Source: Hyphomicrobium methylovorum (GTDB taxonomy: Bacteria; Pseudomonadota; Alphaproteobacteria; Rhizobiales; Hyphomicrobiaceae). From it: a stretch of 64,000 bases of DNA. Each line of letters opens with the position of its first letter. Position 1 is the stretch's first letter. The position numbers were made by a program, and so were the translations under genes. The notes under the pieces are model-generated. The model saw only the letters and a program-made list of their open reading frames with translations. It was not told the DNA's origin and did not search any database. Shown here one piece after another: positions 35,156 to 44,495 of this stretch. The stretch covers positions 2,212,501 to 2,276,500 of the forward strand of contig NZ_QHJE01000001.1 of NCBI RefSeq assembly GCF_013626205.1, given 5' to 3'.

Positions 35156-35671
35156 TTAGCCTTTCAGTGTCAGCGGAAGACCTGCGGCGATGAAGAGCAC
35201 GCGGTCGGCGACGGTTGCGAGGCGTTGGTTCAATCGTCCGGCTTCGTCGCGAAAGCGGCGCGCCAGCGCGTTGTCGGGCACGATGCCGAGGCCTACCTCG
35301 TTCGACACCATGATACAGGGTGCGGTCCGTTTGGCGAGTGCGGCGATCAAGAGGTCGGTTTCGTGCGGGATGTTTCTTTCGGCGTGCATCAAGTTCGAGA
35401 GCCAGAGCGTCAGGCAATCGACAAGGCAGGGGAGGGATGCGGTCTGGTTAGCCAAAGCGTCGGCAAGGTCCAGGGGCACTTCGAATTGCTGCCAACCGGC
35501 GCCGCGGCGTGCGCGATGGGTTGCAATCCGATCGCGCATTTCATCGTCGAAAGCTTCGGCCGTTGCGACATAGGCCCAAGGCGGGGGCAGTGCGGTCAAT
35601 AGACGCTCGGCATGCGTGCTCTTGCCTGAACGTGCGCCGCCCAGAACGAGTGTTAGCGGGGGGCACGTCAT
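35156..35671 (-). CDS. cobP: Adenosylcobinamide kinase/guanylyltransferase CobP (CobU)
   Basis: A 171-residue enzyme with the P-loop GGARSGKSTHAERL, the GTP-binding-related SNEVGLGIVP segment and DCLTLWLSNLM. It phosphorylates adenosylcobinamide and adds GMP. The frame opens at GTG 35731, but I prefer ATG 35671 because related proteins begin close to the P-loop and because a promoter for the riboswitch appears to overlap 35710-35738. First gene of the leftward operon. Confidence 0.9.
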   Translation of the reverse strand: MTCPPLTLVLGGARSGKSTHAERLLTALPPPWAYVATAEAFDDEMRDRIATHRARRGAGWQQFEVPLDLADALANQTASLPCLVDCLTLWLSNLMHAERNIPHETDLLIAALAKRTAPCIMVSNEVGLGIVPDNALARRFRDEAGRLNQRLATVADRVLFIAAGLPLTLKG

Positions 35672-35709
35672 GGAAGGCGGCATGGGGTTACCGTTGCGGC
35701 GCTTGGCGA

Positions 35710-35738
35710 TTGACGAAGCATGGGGCGTCACTTATCCG
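35710..35738 (+). promoter_or_regulatory. Candidate promoter for the riboswitch operon
   Basis: TTGACG at 35710-35715, 17 bases, then TATCCG at 35733-35738, a few bases before the riboswitch begins. It lies over the possible 5' end of cobP. Confidence 0.4.
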
Positions 35739-35746
35739 TTGAGGCG

Positions 35747-35905
35747 ATGGTCCCTCGCAAGAGGGTTCTAAGGGAATGCGGTTTCACTCCGCAGCTGCCC
35801 CCGCAACTGTAAGCGGCGAGCATCCAGCAAATGTACCACTGGGATACGTCCCGGGAAGGTTGCCGGATGCCGCGACCCGCGAGCCAGGAAACCTGCCATC
35901 ATTTA
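35747..35905 (+). promoter_or_regulatory. Cobalamin riboswitch
   Basis: All conserved B12-aptamer blocks are present in order: AATGCGG near 35775, the B12 box core GCCCCCGCAACTGTAAG at 35797-35813, CCACTGGGATACG near 35836, CGGGAAGG near 35852, and GCGACCCGCGAGCCAGGA near 35872 followed by ACCTGCC. It sits 115 bases before cobW and in its orientation, so adenosylcobalamin should switch off the downstream operon. Confidence 0.95.
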
Positions 35906-36021
35906 TTGAAACCGGCGCCGGTGGGGCGCGGAAAGGTTAAGATGCGAACCGTTGTCCGGTGCTGCAGACCATTTCCCTCGCCGCCACGCCCGCACCATAA
36001 ATCCGGCCAGGAGACTGCTGC

Positions 36022-37059
36022 ATGAGCCCGCGTAAGGTTCCTATTACGATCGTCACCGGTTTTCTTGGTTCGGGAAAGACGACGCTCGTTCGTCATGCTC
36101 TCGAAAATGCTGAGGGGCGGAGATTGGCGCTGATCGTCAACGAGTTCGGTGACGTCGGTGTGGACGGCACCATTCTGCGCTCGTGCGGTATCGAGAACTG
36201 CCCGGAAGAGAATATCGTCGAGCTGACGAACGGTTGCCTTTGCTGCACGGTCGCGGACGATTTCGTGCCGACGCTCGAAGCATTGCTGTCGCGTAGTCCC
36301 GCTCCGGATCACATCATCGTCGAGACGTCGGGTTTGGCTCTGCCGAAGCCGTTGCTCAAGGCGTTCGAGTGGCCGGATATTCGCAATCGCGTGACGGTGG
36401 ATGGAGTTGTGACCGTGGTTGACGGTCCGGCTGTTCGCGCGGGTCGCTTTGCCGACGATCCTGAGAAGGTTGCTGCGCAGCGTGCGGAAGACGAGTCCAT
36501 CGATCACGACAATCCGCTTGAAGAGGTTTACGAGGATCAGCTGCTCTGCGCCGATCTCATCGTGCTGAATAAGACGGATCTTCTGACGGACGATGAAGCG
36601 GCGTCCGTTTCTGCCGAAATCAAGAATAGCGTGCCGCGCGCGATCAAGATCGTGGCGACGCGTGAGGGACGCGTGGCGCCGAGTGTGCTGCTCGGTCTTT
36701 CGGCCGCCGCTGAGAACGATCTCGCCGCCCGACCGTCGCATCATGACGATATGCCCGATCATGACCACGACGATTTCGAGACGTTCATTGTCGAGGTGCC
36801 GGAACTGACGTCGCCAGCCGATCTCACGGCGCGGGCTCAGGATGTGGCGAAGACGCATGATGTGCTCCGCATCAAGGGATATGCGGCAGTCCAGGGCAAG
36901 CCGATGCGGCTTCTGCTGCAAGGCGTCGGCGAGCGGGTCGATACGCGCTATGAACGCGCCTGGACCGCGGAAGAAAAACGTATCGGGCGTCTGGTCGTCA
37001 TTGGCCAGAAGGGACTGAACCGTGACGCGATTGCGCGCGCTCTCACGGGCGCTGGCTAA
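36022..37059 (+). CDS. cobW: Cobalamin biosynthesis GTPase CobW
   Basis: A 345-residue COG0523 GTPase: GFLGSGKTT at about residues 12-20, GCLCC at about 73-77, NKTD near 186, a His/Asp-rich loop (HHDDMPDHDHDD) near 240, and a CobW_C domain. CobW is thought to deliver cobalt to the chelatase CobN. It follows the riboswitch and directly precedes cobN (TAATG overlap), which sets it apart from the Zur-box GTPase at 4327. Confidence 0.95.
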   Translation: MSPRKVPITIVTGFLGSGKTTLVRHALENAEGRRLALIVNEFGDVGVDGTILRSCGIENCPEENIVELTNGCLCCTVADDFVPTLEALLSRSPAPDHIIVETSGLALPKPLLKAFEWPDIRNRVTVDGVVTVVDGPAVRAGRFADDPEKVAAQRAEDESIDHDNPLEEVYEDQLLCADLIVLNKTDLLTDDEAASVSAEIKNSVPRAIKIVATREGRVAPSVLLGLSAAAENDLAARPSHHDDMPDHDHDDFETFIVEVPELTSPADLTARAQDVAKTHDVLRIKGYAAVQGKPMRLLLQGVGERVDTRYERAWTAEEKRIGRLVVIGQKGLNRDAIARALTGAG

Positions 37060-40000
37060 TGCATCTGGTCGTGCGCGAGAGTCGGGATCTCGATGAGGCC
37101 GCTGCGCCTCAGGATCTCGCGCTCGCGCCGGCAGATCTCGTCGTCCTGTCGTTTTCAGACTCCGATTTGGCGATGGCCGCGGCAGCATTTTGCGATGTGC
37201 CGCAGGACGAGCGTCCGAGCTTGAGCTTCGCAAACCTCAATACGTTGCGGCACCCGATGTCGGTCGATCTGTTTCTCGACGCGACTGTGAAGGGATCGCG
37301 TGCGGTTCTGGTGCGGCTGCTTGGTGGGCTCGATTATTGGCGCTACGGCGGCGAACAGTTGAGCCGCAGGTGTCGCGAGTTGGGCGTCGCGCTGGCAATC
37401 GTGCCTGGCGATGGCCGTCCCGATATGCGTCTTGCGGCACTTTCGACTGTTGCAGCTGATGATCTCGCACGTCTCGAAGCGTTACTCGATGACGGTGGCG
37501 CGGAGAATGTGCGCAGTGCTCTCCGAAGCTTGCTGTCGCGCGCACGCGGCGAAGCTTCGCCAATGCCAGAGGTTCGCACGACGCCGCAATTCGGGTGTTA
37601 TCGTGCTGCGGATGCGGGCAAGACGGCTGGGGCTTCTGCCGCTATCGTTTTCTATCGTTCACACCTGACGGCTGGTGATATTGCGCCGATCGAGAAGCTC
37701 GCAGAAGCGCTCGAAGCGCGCGGCATGGGAGCGACGTTACTCTACGTGCCGAGTTTGCGCGCGCCTGACGCGGCTGTCTGGCTTGCGGGCGAACTGAAGC
37801 GGCTCAATCCAAGCGTGGTCGTCAACGCGACGGCGTTTTCGGCGCGCGAGGATGATACGTCTCCGCTCGACGCTGGCGATTGTCCAGTGCTGCAGGTAGC
37901 GATGACGAACGCGCCGGAGACCTTGTGGAATCAATCACAGCGCGGCGTCAGTGCGTCCGACCTTGCGATGCACGTCGTTCTGCCGGAACTCGACGGCAGG
38001 ATTTTTGCGGGCGTTATTTCGTTCAAGGAGCCTCAAGCTCTGAACGGCGATGCTGGGCCTGCGCTTCTGCGGCATGTTCCATATGCTCACGGCATTGCGC
38101 ATGTTGCCGATCTTGCTGCGTCTTGGGCGCGGTTAAAATCTCTGCCGGCGCGCGAACGGCGCGTGGCGCTGATGCTTTCGACGTATCCGGGGCGACCGGA
38201 TCAAATCGCGCATGCCGTTGGTTTGGATGGAATCGCAAGCGCAGCTTCGATCGCCGCTCGGCTGGTTGCTGAGGGATACGCCGTTTCTGATTTTCCGGAC
38301 GATCTGCATGCACTTGTTTCGAGTTTGCAGACGAGCTCGGAATCGTGGCCGCTCGACGCCTATAAGCGTGCGTTTTCCGAGTTGCCGCGTGCGTTCCGAG
38401 ACGAGGTGACGTCGGCTTGGGGTGAACCGGAAGACGACGATCTGCTTACGCAGGGTGCATTCGCTATCCGCGCTTTACGGTTCGGAAATTTCGTTCTCGG
38501 ACTTCAGCCGGAGCGCGGGTCGTCGCACGACCGCAAGGCGCTGTATCATGATCCGACGACTCCGCCACGGCACAGCTATGTTGCGTTCTATCTTTGGCTT
38601 CGGAACGTTGGAAAAATCGATGCGCTGATCCATCTCGGCGCGCATGGCACGCTGGAATGGTTGCCGGGCAAGGCAATCGCGGGAAGCGAGGCTTGCGCAC
38701 CGCGTGCCATTCTCGGTGCGGTGCCGCTGGTCTATCCGTTCATTGTCAACGATCCAGGTGAGGCGGCGCAGGCGAAGCGGCGCATCGCGGCGGTGACGTT
38801 GGGACACAAGCCTCCGCCGATGATCGAAGCAGGGCTTTCCACTCAGCTCAACGAAGTCGAGCGACTGGTTGATGAATTTTCGTCGGCTGATGGTCTTGAT
38901 CCTCGACGGCGCGCGGCACTCTCCGCGGAGATCGTTGACGCCGCGCTTCGCGCAGGCATTGCGAAGCAGTGTGGCCTTGAGCGGGGAATGACGACGGCGG
39001 ACGCTCTCGTTTGTATCGATGCATTTCTTTGCGACGTGAAGGAACTCAGTATTCGCGACGGACTGCACGTGCTCGATCGAACCGAGCTTGATGGGATCGT
39101 TCGCGCGCTTGATGGAAAGTTCGTAGAGCCCGGTCCCGCTGGAGCACCGAGCCGTGGCCGTTCCGATGTGCTGCCGACAGGGCGCAATCTCTTCAGTGTC
39201 GATCCGCGGGCGACGCCAACACCGACGGCATGGTCGAACGGCAAACGCGCGGCAAAGGCTATTCTCGATCGGTATCTCTCCGATCATGGCGACTGGCCGC
39301 GTGCGATTGTTCTGGATCTCTGGGGCAGCGCGACGCTGCGGACGGGCGGCGAAGAGCTGGCGACGGCGTTGGCCCTCATTGGCGTGCGGCCGGTTTGGGA
39401 TCAGCGTTCCTATCGCGTCACGGGAATAGAGACCGAAGCGCTTGCGGAGATCGGACGGCCGCGGGTGGACGTTACGCTGAGAATTTCGGGATTGTTCCGA
39501 GATATGTTCGGCGCGCAGCTCACGTTGTTCGATAGTGCCGTGGCGCTCGTTGCGAAGATGCAGGAAGACGAGAGCGACAATCCGTTGATCGCGGCTGCGC
39601 GGCGAGAAGAGCGTCTCGATCGCATTTTTGGCCCAGCGGATGGGGCCTTCGGTGCCGGTGTTATGCAACTTGTCGACAGCGGCGAATGGTTGAAGAGAGA
39701 AGATCTCGGACGTTCGTATCTCGATAACTCTTCGCATGCCTATCGAGGTGAAGGAGCTCCGCAGGGAGCGCAATCGTCGTTTCAGACGCAGATCGAGAAC
39801 GCGGACGCGTTCGTGCATATCCAGGATCACCGCGAGATTGATCTGCTGACGGGCGGGGATTTCGCGGCGCATGAGGGTGGATTTGCCGCCGCTGCCGCAG
39901 CGTCTGGTAATGAGGATGTTGCGCTCTATCACACGGATACGGGCGTCCCCGAGACGCCGCGCGTGCGCACGCTGGAAGAAGAATGTGCGCGTGTGGTCCA

Positions 40001-40334
40001 TGGCAGAGCTGCCAATCCGCGCTGGATCGATGGACAGATGCGGCATGGCTATCGGGGCGCGGCTGAGATGGCGCAAAGCGTGGACGCTGCATTTGCCTTT
40101 GCAGCGACCGCGCGGAGCGTGGATCATGGTGCGTTCGAGCGTCTTTACGAGGCGTATCTGGGCGATCCCGCGGTTGCGGCTTTCATCACACGCGAGAATC
40201 CCGCTGCAATTGAGGCGATGCGTAAGCGCTTTGATGAGGCGATTGCGCGTGGGCTTTGGCAACCGCGTCGCAACGACGTTGCGCGGCGATTGTCGGGCAT
40301 TGAAGGGCTTCCGTCGGATGAGGCTGCTGAATGA
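37059..40334 (+). CDS. cobN: Cobaltochelatase subunit CobN
   Basis: A 1091-residue CobN/BchH-type large subunit with GAHGTLEWLPGKA near residue 527 and a C-terminal block with SSHAYRGEGAPQGA and HIQDHREIDLLTGGDFAAHEGG. It inserts Co2+ into hydrogenobyrinate diamide in the aerobic pathway, with CobS and CobT, which are not in this window. It is shorter than the 1270-residue Pseudomonas denitrificans enzyme, mainly at the N-terminus. It overlaps cobG by ATGA. Confidence 0.95.
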   Translation: MHLVVRESRDLDEAAAPQDLALAPADLVVLSFSDSDLAMAAAAFCDVPQDERPSLSFANLNTLRHPMSVDLFLDATVKGSRAVLVRLLGGLDYWRYGGEQLSRRCRELGVALAIVPGDGRPDMRLAALSTVAADDLARLEALLDDGGAENVRSALRSLLSRARGEASPMPEVRTTPQFGCYRAADAGKTAGASAAIVFYRSHLTAGDIAPIEKLAEALEARGMGATLLYVPSLRAPDAAVWLAGELKRLNPSVVVNATAFSAREDDTSPLDAGDCPVLQVAMTNAPETLWNQSQRGVSASDLAMHVVLPELDGRIFAGVISFKEPQALNGDAGPALLRHVPYAHGIAHVADLAASWARLKSLPARERRVALMLSTYPGRPDQIAHAVGLDGIASAASIAARLVAEGYAVSDFPDDLHALVSSLQTSSESWPLDAYKRAFSELPRAFRDEVTSAWGEPEDDDLLTQGAFAIRALRFGNFVLGLQPERGSSHDRKALYHDPTTPPRHSYVAFYLWLRNVGKIDALIHLGAHGTLEWLPGKAIAGSEACAPRAILGAVPLVYPFIVNDPGEAAQAKRRIAAVTLGHKPPPMIEAGLSTQLNEVERLVDEFSSADGLDPRRRAALSAEIVDAALRAGIAKQCGLERGMTTADALVCIDAFLCDVKELSIRDGLHVLDRTELDGIVRALDGKFVEPGPAGAPSRGRSDVLPTGRNLFSVDPRATPTPTAWSNGKRAAKAILDRYLSDHGDWPRAIVLDLWGSATLRTGGEELATALALIGVRPVWDQRSYRVTGIETEALAEIGRPRVDVTLRISGLFRDMFGAQLTLFDSAVALVAKMQEDESDNPLIAAARREERLDRIFGPADGAFGAGVMQLVDSGEWLKREDLGRSYLDNSSHAYRGEGAPQGAQSSFQTQIENADAFVHIQDHREIDLLTGGDFAAHEGGFAAAAAASGNEDVALYHTDTGVPETPRVRTLEEECARVVHGRAANPRWIDGQMRHGYRGAAEMAQSVDAAFAFAATARSVDHGAFERLYEAYLGDPAVAAFITRENPAAIEAMRKRFDEAIARGLWQPRRNDVARRLSGIEGLPSDEAAE

Positions 40335-41605
40335 CGGCGCCGGATCATTTGCGGAAGGGCTGGTGTCCGGGCGCGCTCCGGCCGATGCGTTCTGGCGACG
40401 GATTGCTGCTGCGCATTCGACCTCGCGCCGGTGCGCTGGCGGCGTCTGCGCTTGCGGTTATCGCGGAGACGGCCGAGCGGTTCGGCTCGGGCGAAATCGA
40501 GCTGACCAACCGTGCAAACGTGCAGCTGCGAGGGCTAGATGAGGATACCCACGCTTCTGCGATTGTATATCTCAATGAAGCGCGCCTGATCGATGCCGAC
40601 GTTGGAATCGAGTCGGTACGTAACATTATCGTCGATCCGCTGAGTGGGCTCACGCCATTGCACGCGGATGTGCGGCCGCTGGCCGATGATCTCGAACGGT
40701 TGCTGGCATCGAACGTGCGGCTTCATCAGTTGCCGGGGAAGTTTGGATTTAGCTTTTCCGGCAGTGCCGATCCGTGTCTTTCTGAACGCACGACGGACAT
40801 CATGCTGGCGGTGTTGGATTCGAAGGCGGCGGCTCTTGTGCTTGACGGTGAAGCTGCTGTCGAGGCTGTGGTTAGTCTGGACGACGCTGTTGCGGCGATC
40901 GGCAAGCTGGCCGAAGCGTTCTTGACCATGTCGCGTGACGGCGCAGACCATTCGAGAATGGCCGACGCGGTCGCGCATCATGGTGCGGAACGAATTTTTC
41001 GGGATGCGGGACTTCGGCCATCGGTTCGGGCGCCTTTGCCAGATGCGGCTTTGGTACGTTCTGTCGGTCGGCTCGTGCATGAGGACAAAGCGTTTGCGGT
41101 GGGGATAGGTTTTCCGTTCGGCCGCATCGATGCGCGTGGCGTGCGTGCGCTCCATGACGCCGCGACGAGAGCAGGTGTCGCGGCGGTACGTGTCGGTCCG
41201 GATCGATCGTTTGTGTTTCCGATTGCCGATGATGGTGCTGCAGAGGAACTCCTCGCAGGAGCACGACAGGCCGGTTTCGTTACGGATGCGGATGATCCGC
41301 GGCTGCGGCTGGACGTATGTTCGGGCGCGCCGGGCTGCGCAAACGCCACCACCCGCACGCGAGAGGATGCGGCGAGGCTCATTGATGAGCTTGGCGCGGC
41401 ACTTGATGTCTATTCATCAATCCATGTTTCAGGGTGCCAAAAGGGTTGCGCGCACCGAGGCTCTGCGGCATTGACGCTTGTTGCGCGCGAGGGGCATTAC
41501 GACGCCGTTTTCGACGGCGGTCCTGCTGACTCGGCTGCGGTGCGCGGTATCGAGCCTGAGGCGCTGGCGCGCGTGATTGGTCGCGTGAGAGGGGAGTGGC
41601 GGTGA
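40331..41605 (+). CDS. cobG: Precorrin-3B synthase CobG
   Basis: A 424-residue nitrite/sulfite-reductase-like protein with IELTNRANVQLRG near the N-terminus and the cluster ligands CSGAPGC and SGCQKGC near residues 337 and 370 for a 4Fe-4S centre. CobG is the oxygen-dependent step that marks the aerobic route, giving precorrin-3B. It overlaps cobN and cobH. Confidence 0.95.
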   Translation: MTAPDHLRKGWCPGALRPMRSGDGLLLRIRPRAGALAASALAVIAETAERFGSGEIELTNRANVQLRGLDEDTHASAIVYLNEARLIDADVGIESVRNIIVDPLSGLTPLHADVRPLADDLERLLASNVRLHQLPGKFGFSFSGSADPCLSERTTDIMLAVLDSKAAALVLDGEAAVEAVVSLDDAVAAIGKLAEAFLTMSRDGADHSRMADAVAHHGAERIFRDAGLRPSVRAPLPDAALVRSVGRLVHEDKAFAVGIGFPFGRIDARGVRALHDAATRAGVAAVRVGPDRSFVFPIADDGAAEELLAGARQAGFVTDADDPRLRLDVCSGAPGCANATTRTREDAARLIDELGAALDVYSSIHVSGCQKGCAHRGSAALTLVAREGHYDAVFDGGPADSAAVRGIEPEALARVIGRVRGEWR

Positions 41606-42231
41606 GCGTCGAGACTTACATTCGTGACGGAGCCGCGATCTACGCGAAGTCGTTCGCGATCATTCGTGCGGAAGCGGATCTTGCGCATTTTTCTGCGCTC
41701 GAAGAGCGCGTTGCCGTGCGCATCATTCACGCGTGCGGCATGGTTGAGGTTGCGCGCGACATTATTATGTCTTCGTCGTTCGCGCGGGATGCCGAGGCCG
41801 CGCTGAAGGCGGGCGCGCCGATCTTGTGCGATTCAATGATGGTGGCGGATGGCATCACGCGCGCGCGCCTTCCGGCTGATAATCCCGTCATCTGCACGCT
41901 GAGAGATCCGCGCGTGATTGAGACCGCTGCAGCGCTTGGCACAACGCGGTCGGCGGCGGCGATGGAACTTTGGCTGCCGAAGCTTGCTGGCGCCGTGGTC
42001 GTGATCGGCAACGCGCCGACATCGCTTTTCCGCTTGCTGGAAGTGCTGGACGCAGGTGCGCCGAAACCGGCGGCGGTGATCGGCATGCCGGTCGGCTTCG
42101 TTGGGGCAGCGGAATCGAAGGATGCGCTTGCGGCAGATGGGCGTGTGCCGTTTGCGATCGTGAAAGGCCGAAAGGGCGGGAGCGCGATGGCAGCGGCCGC
42201 GATAAACGCACTGGCGAGCGAACGCGAATGA
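41602..42231 (+). CDS. cobH: Precorrin-8X methylmutase CobH
   Basis: A 209-residue CobH/CbiC protein with RIIHACGMVEVARDI, which holds the catalytic His, and GNAPTSLFRLLE plus GMPVGFVGAAESK. It moves a methyl group from C11 to C12 to give hydrogenobyrinate. GTG 41602 is preferred as it overlaps the cobG stop (GTGA) and follows GGGGAG; GTG 41596 is possible. It overlaps cobI by ATGA. Confidence 0.95.
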   Translation: MSVETYIRDGAAIYAKSFAIIRAEADLAHFSALEERVAVRIIHACGMVEVARDIIMSSSFARDAEAALKAGAPILCDSMMVADGITRARLPADNPVICTLRDPRVIETAAALGTTRSAAAMELWLPKLAGAVVVIGNAPTSLFRLLEVLDAGAPKPAAVIGMPVGFVGAAESKDALAADGRVPFAIVKGRKGGSAMAAAAINALASERE

Positions 42232-42968
42232 GCGACGTCAAATCCGGCACACTTTATGGCGTTGGCCTCGGTCCCGGCGATCCGGATCTCGTTACGGTGA
42301 AAGCCGCGCGCGTTTTGAGACGTGCACCAGTTGTCGCGTATTTTCGTAAGCGTGGACATCGCGGGCATGCGCGGACAATCGCTGCGCCGCATCTTGGTTC
42401 TGTAATTGAAGCCGCATTCGATTATCCCATGACGACGGAAATCTATTTCCGCAGCGATGCGTACGTCGAAGCGATCCGCGATTTTTATAGTGCGAGCGCG
42501 CGGACGATCATGGAGCACCTCACGTCTGGTCGTGATGTGGCGCTGCTGTGCGAGGGTGATCCATTCTTTTACGGATCGTTCCTGCATATGTACGATCGCA
42601 TCAAGGGCTCCCATCCGGTGTCGGTCATACCTGGTATCACGGGGATGTCAGGCTGCTGGACCGCTGCTGCTGCGCCCATAACTTATGGCGACGACGTGCT
42701 CACCATTCTGCCGGGCACTCTTGGAGAGGCTGATCTCGCGGCGCATCTGCGTACGGCTGATGCTGCCGTCATCATGAAGGTTGGGAAGAACCTCGCCAAG
42801 GTGAAGGCGGCACTTGCCGACGCAGGACGGATGGGCGAAGCGATTTACGTCGAACGCGGAACGATGGAGGGCGAACGCGTGGTGCCGCTGCGGGAGCTGG
42901 GCGATGACGCCGTGCCCTATTTCTCGATCATTTTGCTGCCCGGCGGGCGCGGGAGACGCATCGTATGA
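42228..42968 (+). CDS. cobI: Precorrin-2 C20-methyltransferase CobI
   Basis: A 246-residue SAM-dependent tetrapyrrole methylase with GVGLGPGDPDLVTVKA at the N-terminus, ALLCEGDPFFYGSF, VIPGITGMSGC and a final ILLPGG. It methylates C20 of precorrin-2 to give precorrin-3A. ATGA overlaps on both sides. Confidence 0.95.
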   Translation: MSDVKSGTLYGVGLGPGDPDLVTVKAARVLRRAPVVAYFRKRGHRGHARTIAAPHLGSVIEAAFDYPMTTEIYFRSDAYVEAIRDFYSASARTIMEHLTSGRDVALLCEGDPFFYGSFLHMYDRIKGSHPVSVIPGITGMSGCWTAAAAPITYGDDVLTILPGTLGEADLAAHLRTADAAVIMKVGKNLAKVKAALADAGRMGEAIYVERGTMEGERVVPLRELGDDAVPYFSIILLPGGRGRRIV

Positions 42969-43723
42969 GCGGCGATCTAACCATCGTTGGACTTGGGCCG
43001 GGACCGGAAGATTGGGTAACGCCCGCCGCAAGCCAAGCCGTTGCCGACGCGGATGTTCTGCTTGGGTACACTCCCTATCTTGAACGTCTCATTCCGAAGC
43101 CGGGCCAGATTTTCGAAGCGTCCGACAATCGCGAAGAGATGGTGCGATCAGCGCGGGCGCTTGCGTTGGCGCGAGACGGGCAGCGCGTTGTGCTGGTTTC
43201 CGGCGGCGATCCCGGCGTGTTTGCGATGGCTGCGGCCGTCTTTGAGACGATCGAGGCCAATCCCGATTCCGCGCGAGGAATTGGTGTGCGCGTGGAACCG
43301 GGTGTTACGGCGATGCTCGCCGCAGCGGCTCGCATTGGGGCGCCGCTTGGTCACGATTTTTGTGCGATTTCACTTTCCGACAATCTGAAGCCCTGGGCGA
43401 CGATCGAAGCGCGTCTGCGTCTTGCTGCTGAAGCGGATTTTGTGCTGGCCCTGTACAACCCTGCTTCGAAGGCGCGGCCGGAACAGATCGGAGAGGCCTT
43501 CCGCATTCTCAGCGCGGTGCGTTCGCCGAAGACGACGGTGATCTTTGCGCGCGCTGTCGGGCGGAAGGATGAATCGATTGAGATTACTACGCTTGAAGCC
43601 GCACCACTGGCGTTATGCGATATGCGGACGCTCGTCATCGTTGGTTCAAGCGCGACGCGGACCGTTACCTGCGGCGATGGGAGGACGTGGGTTTACACAC
43701 CGCGATCGGTCAGGGTCGAATAA
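42965..43723 (+). CDS. cobJ: Precorrin-3B C17-methyltransferase CobJ
   Basis: A 252-residue methylase with VGLGPGPEDWVTPAA, VVLVSGGDPGVFAMA and VEPGVTAMLAAAARIGAPLGHDF. It performs ring contraction with C17 methylation, giving precorrin-4. Its last 31 bases overlap the convergent cobK. Confidence 0.95.
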   Translation: MSGDLTIVGLGPGPEDWVTPAASQAVADADVLLGYTPYLERLIPKPGQIFEASDNREEMVRSARALALARDGQRVVLVSGGDPGVFAMAAAVFETIEANPDSARGIGVRVEPGVTAMLAAAARIGAPLGHDFCAISLSDNLKPWATIEARLRLAAEADFVLALYNPASKARPEQIGEAFRILSAVRSPKTTVIFARAVGRKDESIEITTLEAAPLALCDMRTLVIVGSSATRTVTCGDGRTWVYTPRSVRVE

Positions 43724-44454
43724 TGAGCGCGTATCCAATCCATTGCGTCGTCAACCGATCTAACGGTCTCGCGTTCAGCGATAATCGGGCGGCGGATCAA
43801 ATGCACTTTGATTCCAAGTCGGCGCGCGGCTTCAATCTTGGCGTAGGCGGCATCGCCTCCCGAATTTTTTGCCAGCACGAGATCAACTCCGTGTTTGCGA
43901 AAGAGTGCTGTATCGTCGTCAACATTGAACGGTCCGCGGGCGGCGATGATCGTCGCCGTGGCGAGGCCGGGGGGTGGTGTCAGCGGATCGACGACGCGGA
44001 TGATGTAGTGGTGCTCGGGGCGGGTTTCGAGTTCGGTGATGGCCGAACGGCCGAGAGCGGAAAAAATTCGACAGGGCGTTACTGGCAGCGCGGCGACGGC
44101 CTCCGCGACAGTTGCATGCTCTTGCCAGTCGTCGGCGGACGTTTTGTGCCAGGGTGGTCGCTCCACAACTATGAGCGGAATTCGCGCTTCTGCACAGGCG
44201 AGAACTGCGTTGCTGCTGATGCGGGCGGCGAAGGGGTGAGTGGCGTCAATCACAAGTCCGATCGCTTCGCTGATGAGATAGCAGGCCAGTCCGCCTGCGC
44301 CACCGAAGCCACCGCTGCGTACTGGCAACGGAGAGGCGGGCGGGCGCGCGGTGCGTCCTGCAAGCGAGAGCGTAGCGTCGATGCCCGGCTCGGCCGCAAG
44401 TTGCACCGCGAGGCGCGTGGCTTCGCTGGTGCCGCCGAGCAGCAGAACGTTCAT
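43693..44454 (-). CDS. cobK: Precorrin-6A reductase CobK
   Basis: A 253-residue NADPH-dependent reductase: NVLLLGGTSEATRLA at the start, GLVIDATHPFAARIS, IVVERPPW and KNSGGDAAYAKIEAARRLG. It reduces precorrin-6A to dihydro-precorrin-6B. It is the only gene on the opposite strand inside the cob block. ATG 44454 starts right at the fold; ATG 44481 would place it 15 bases from the cobL start. A promoter of its own must lie in or near cobL. Confidence 0.95.
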   Translation of the reverse strand: MNVLLLGGTSEATRLAVQLAAEPGIDATLSLAGRTARPPASPLPVRSGGFGGAGGLACYLISEAIGLVIDATHPFAARISSNAVLACAEARIPLIVVERPPWHKTSADDWQEHATVAEAVAALPVTPCRIFSALGRSAITELETRPEHHYIIRVVDPLTPPPGLATATIIAARGPFNVDDDTALFRKHGVDLVLAKNSGGDAAYAKIEAARRLGIKVHLIRRPIIAERETVRSVDDAMDWIRAHYSTLTDRGV

Positions 44455-44495
44455 TCGATTTTCCGTGATCGCTTCCGTCATATGAGCGCCATGCC

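Noticed and set aside
34533-35417. Long form of cobO reaching into cobP
   Set aside because: The upstream part is the other frame of cobP; GTG 35153 with AAAGG fits the family length.
38475-40262. Long leftward ORF of 595 codons
   Set aside because: Complete antisense shadow of cobN, very Arg-rich, no motif and no ribosome-binding site.
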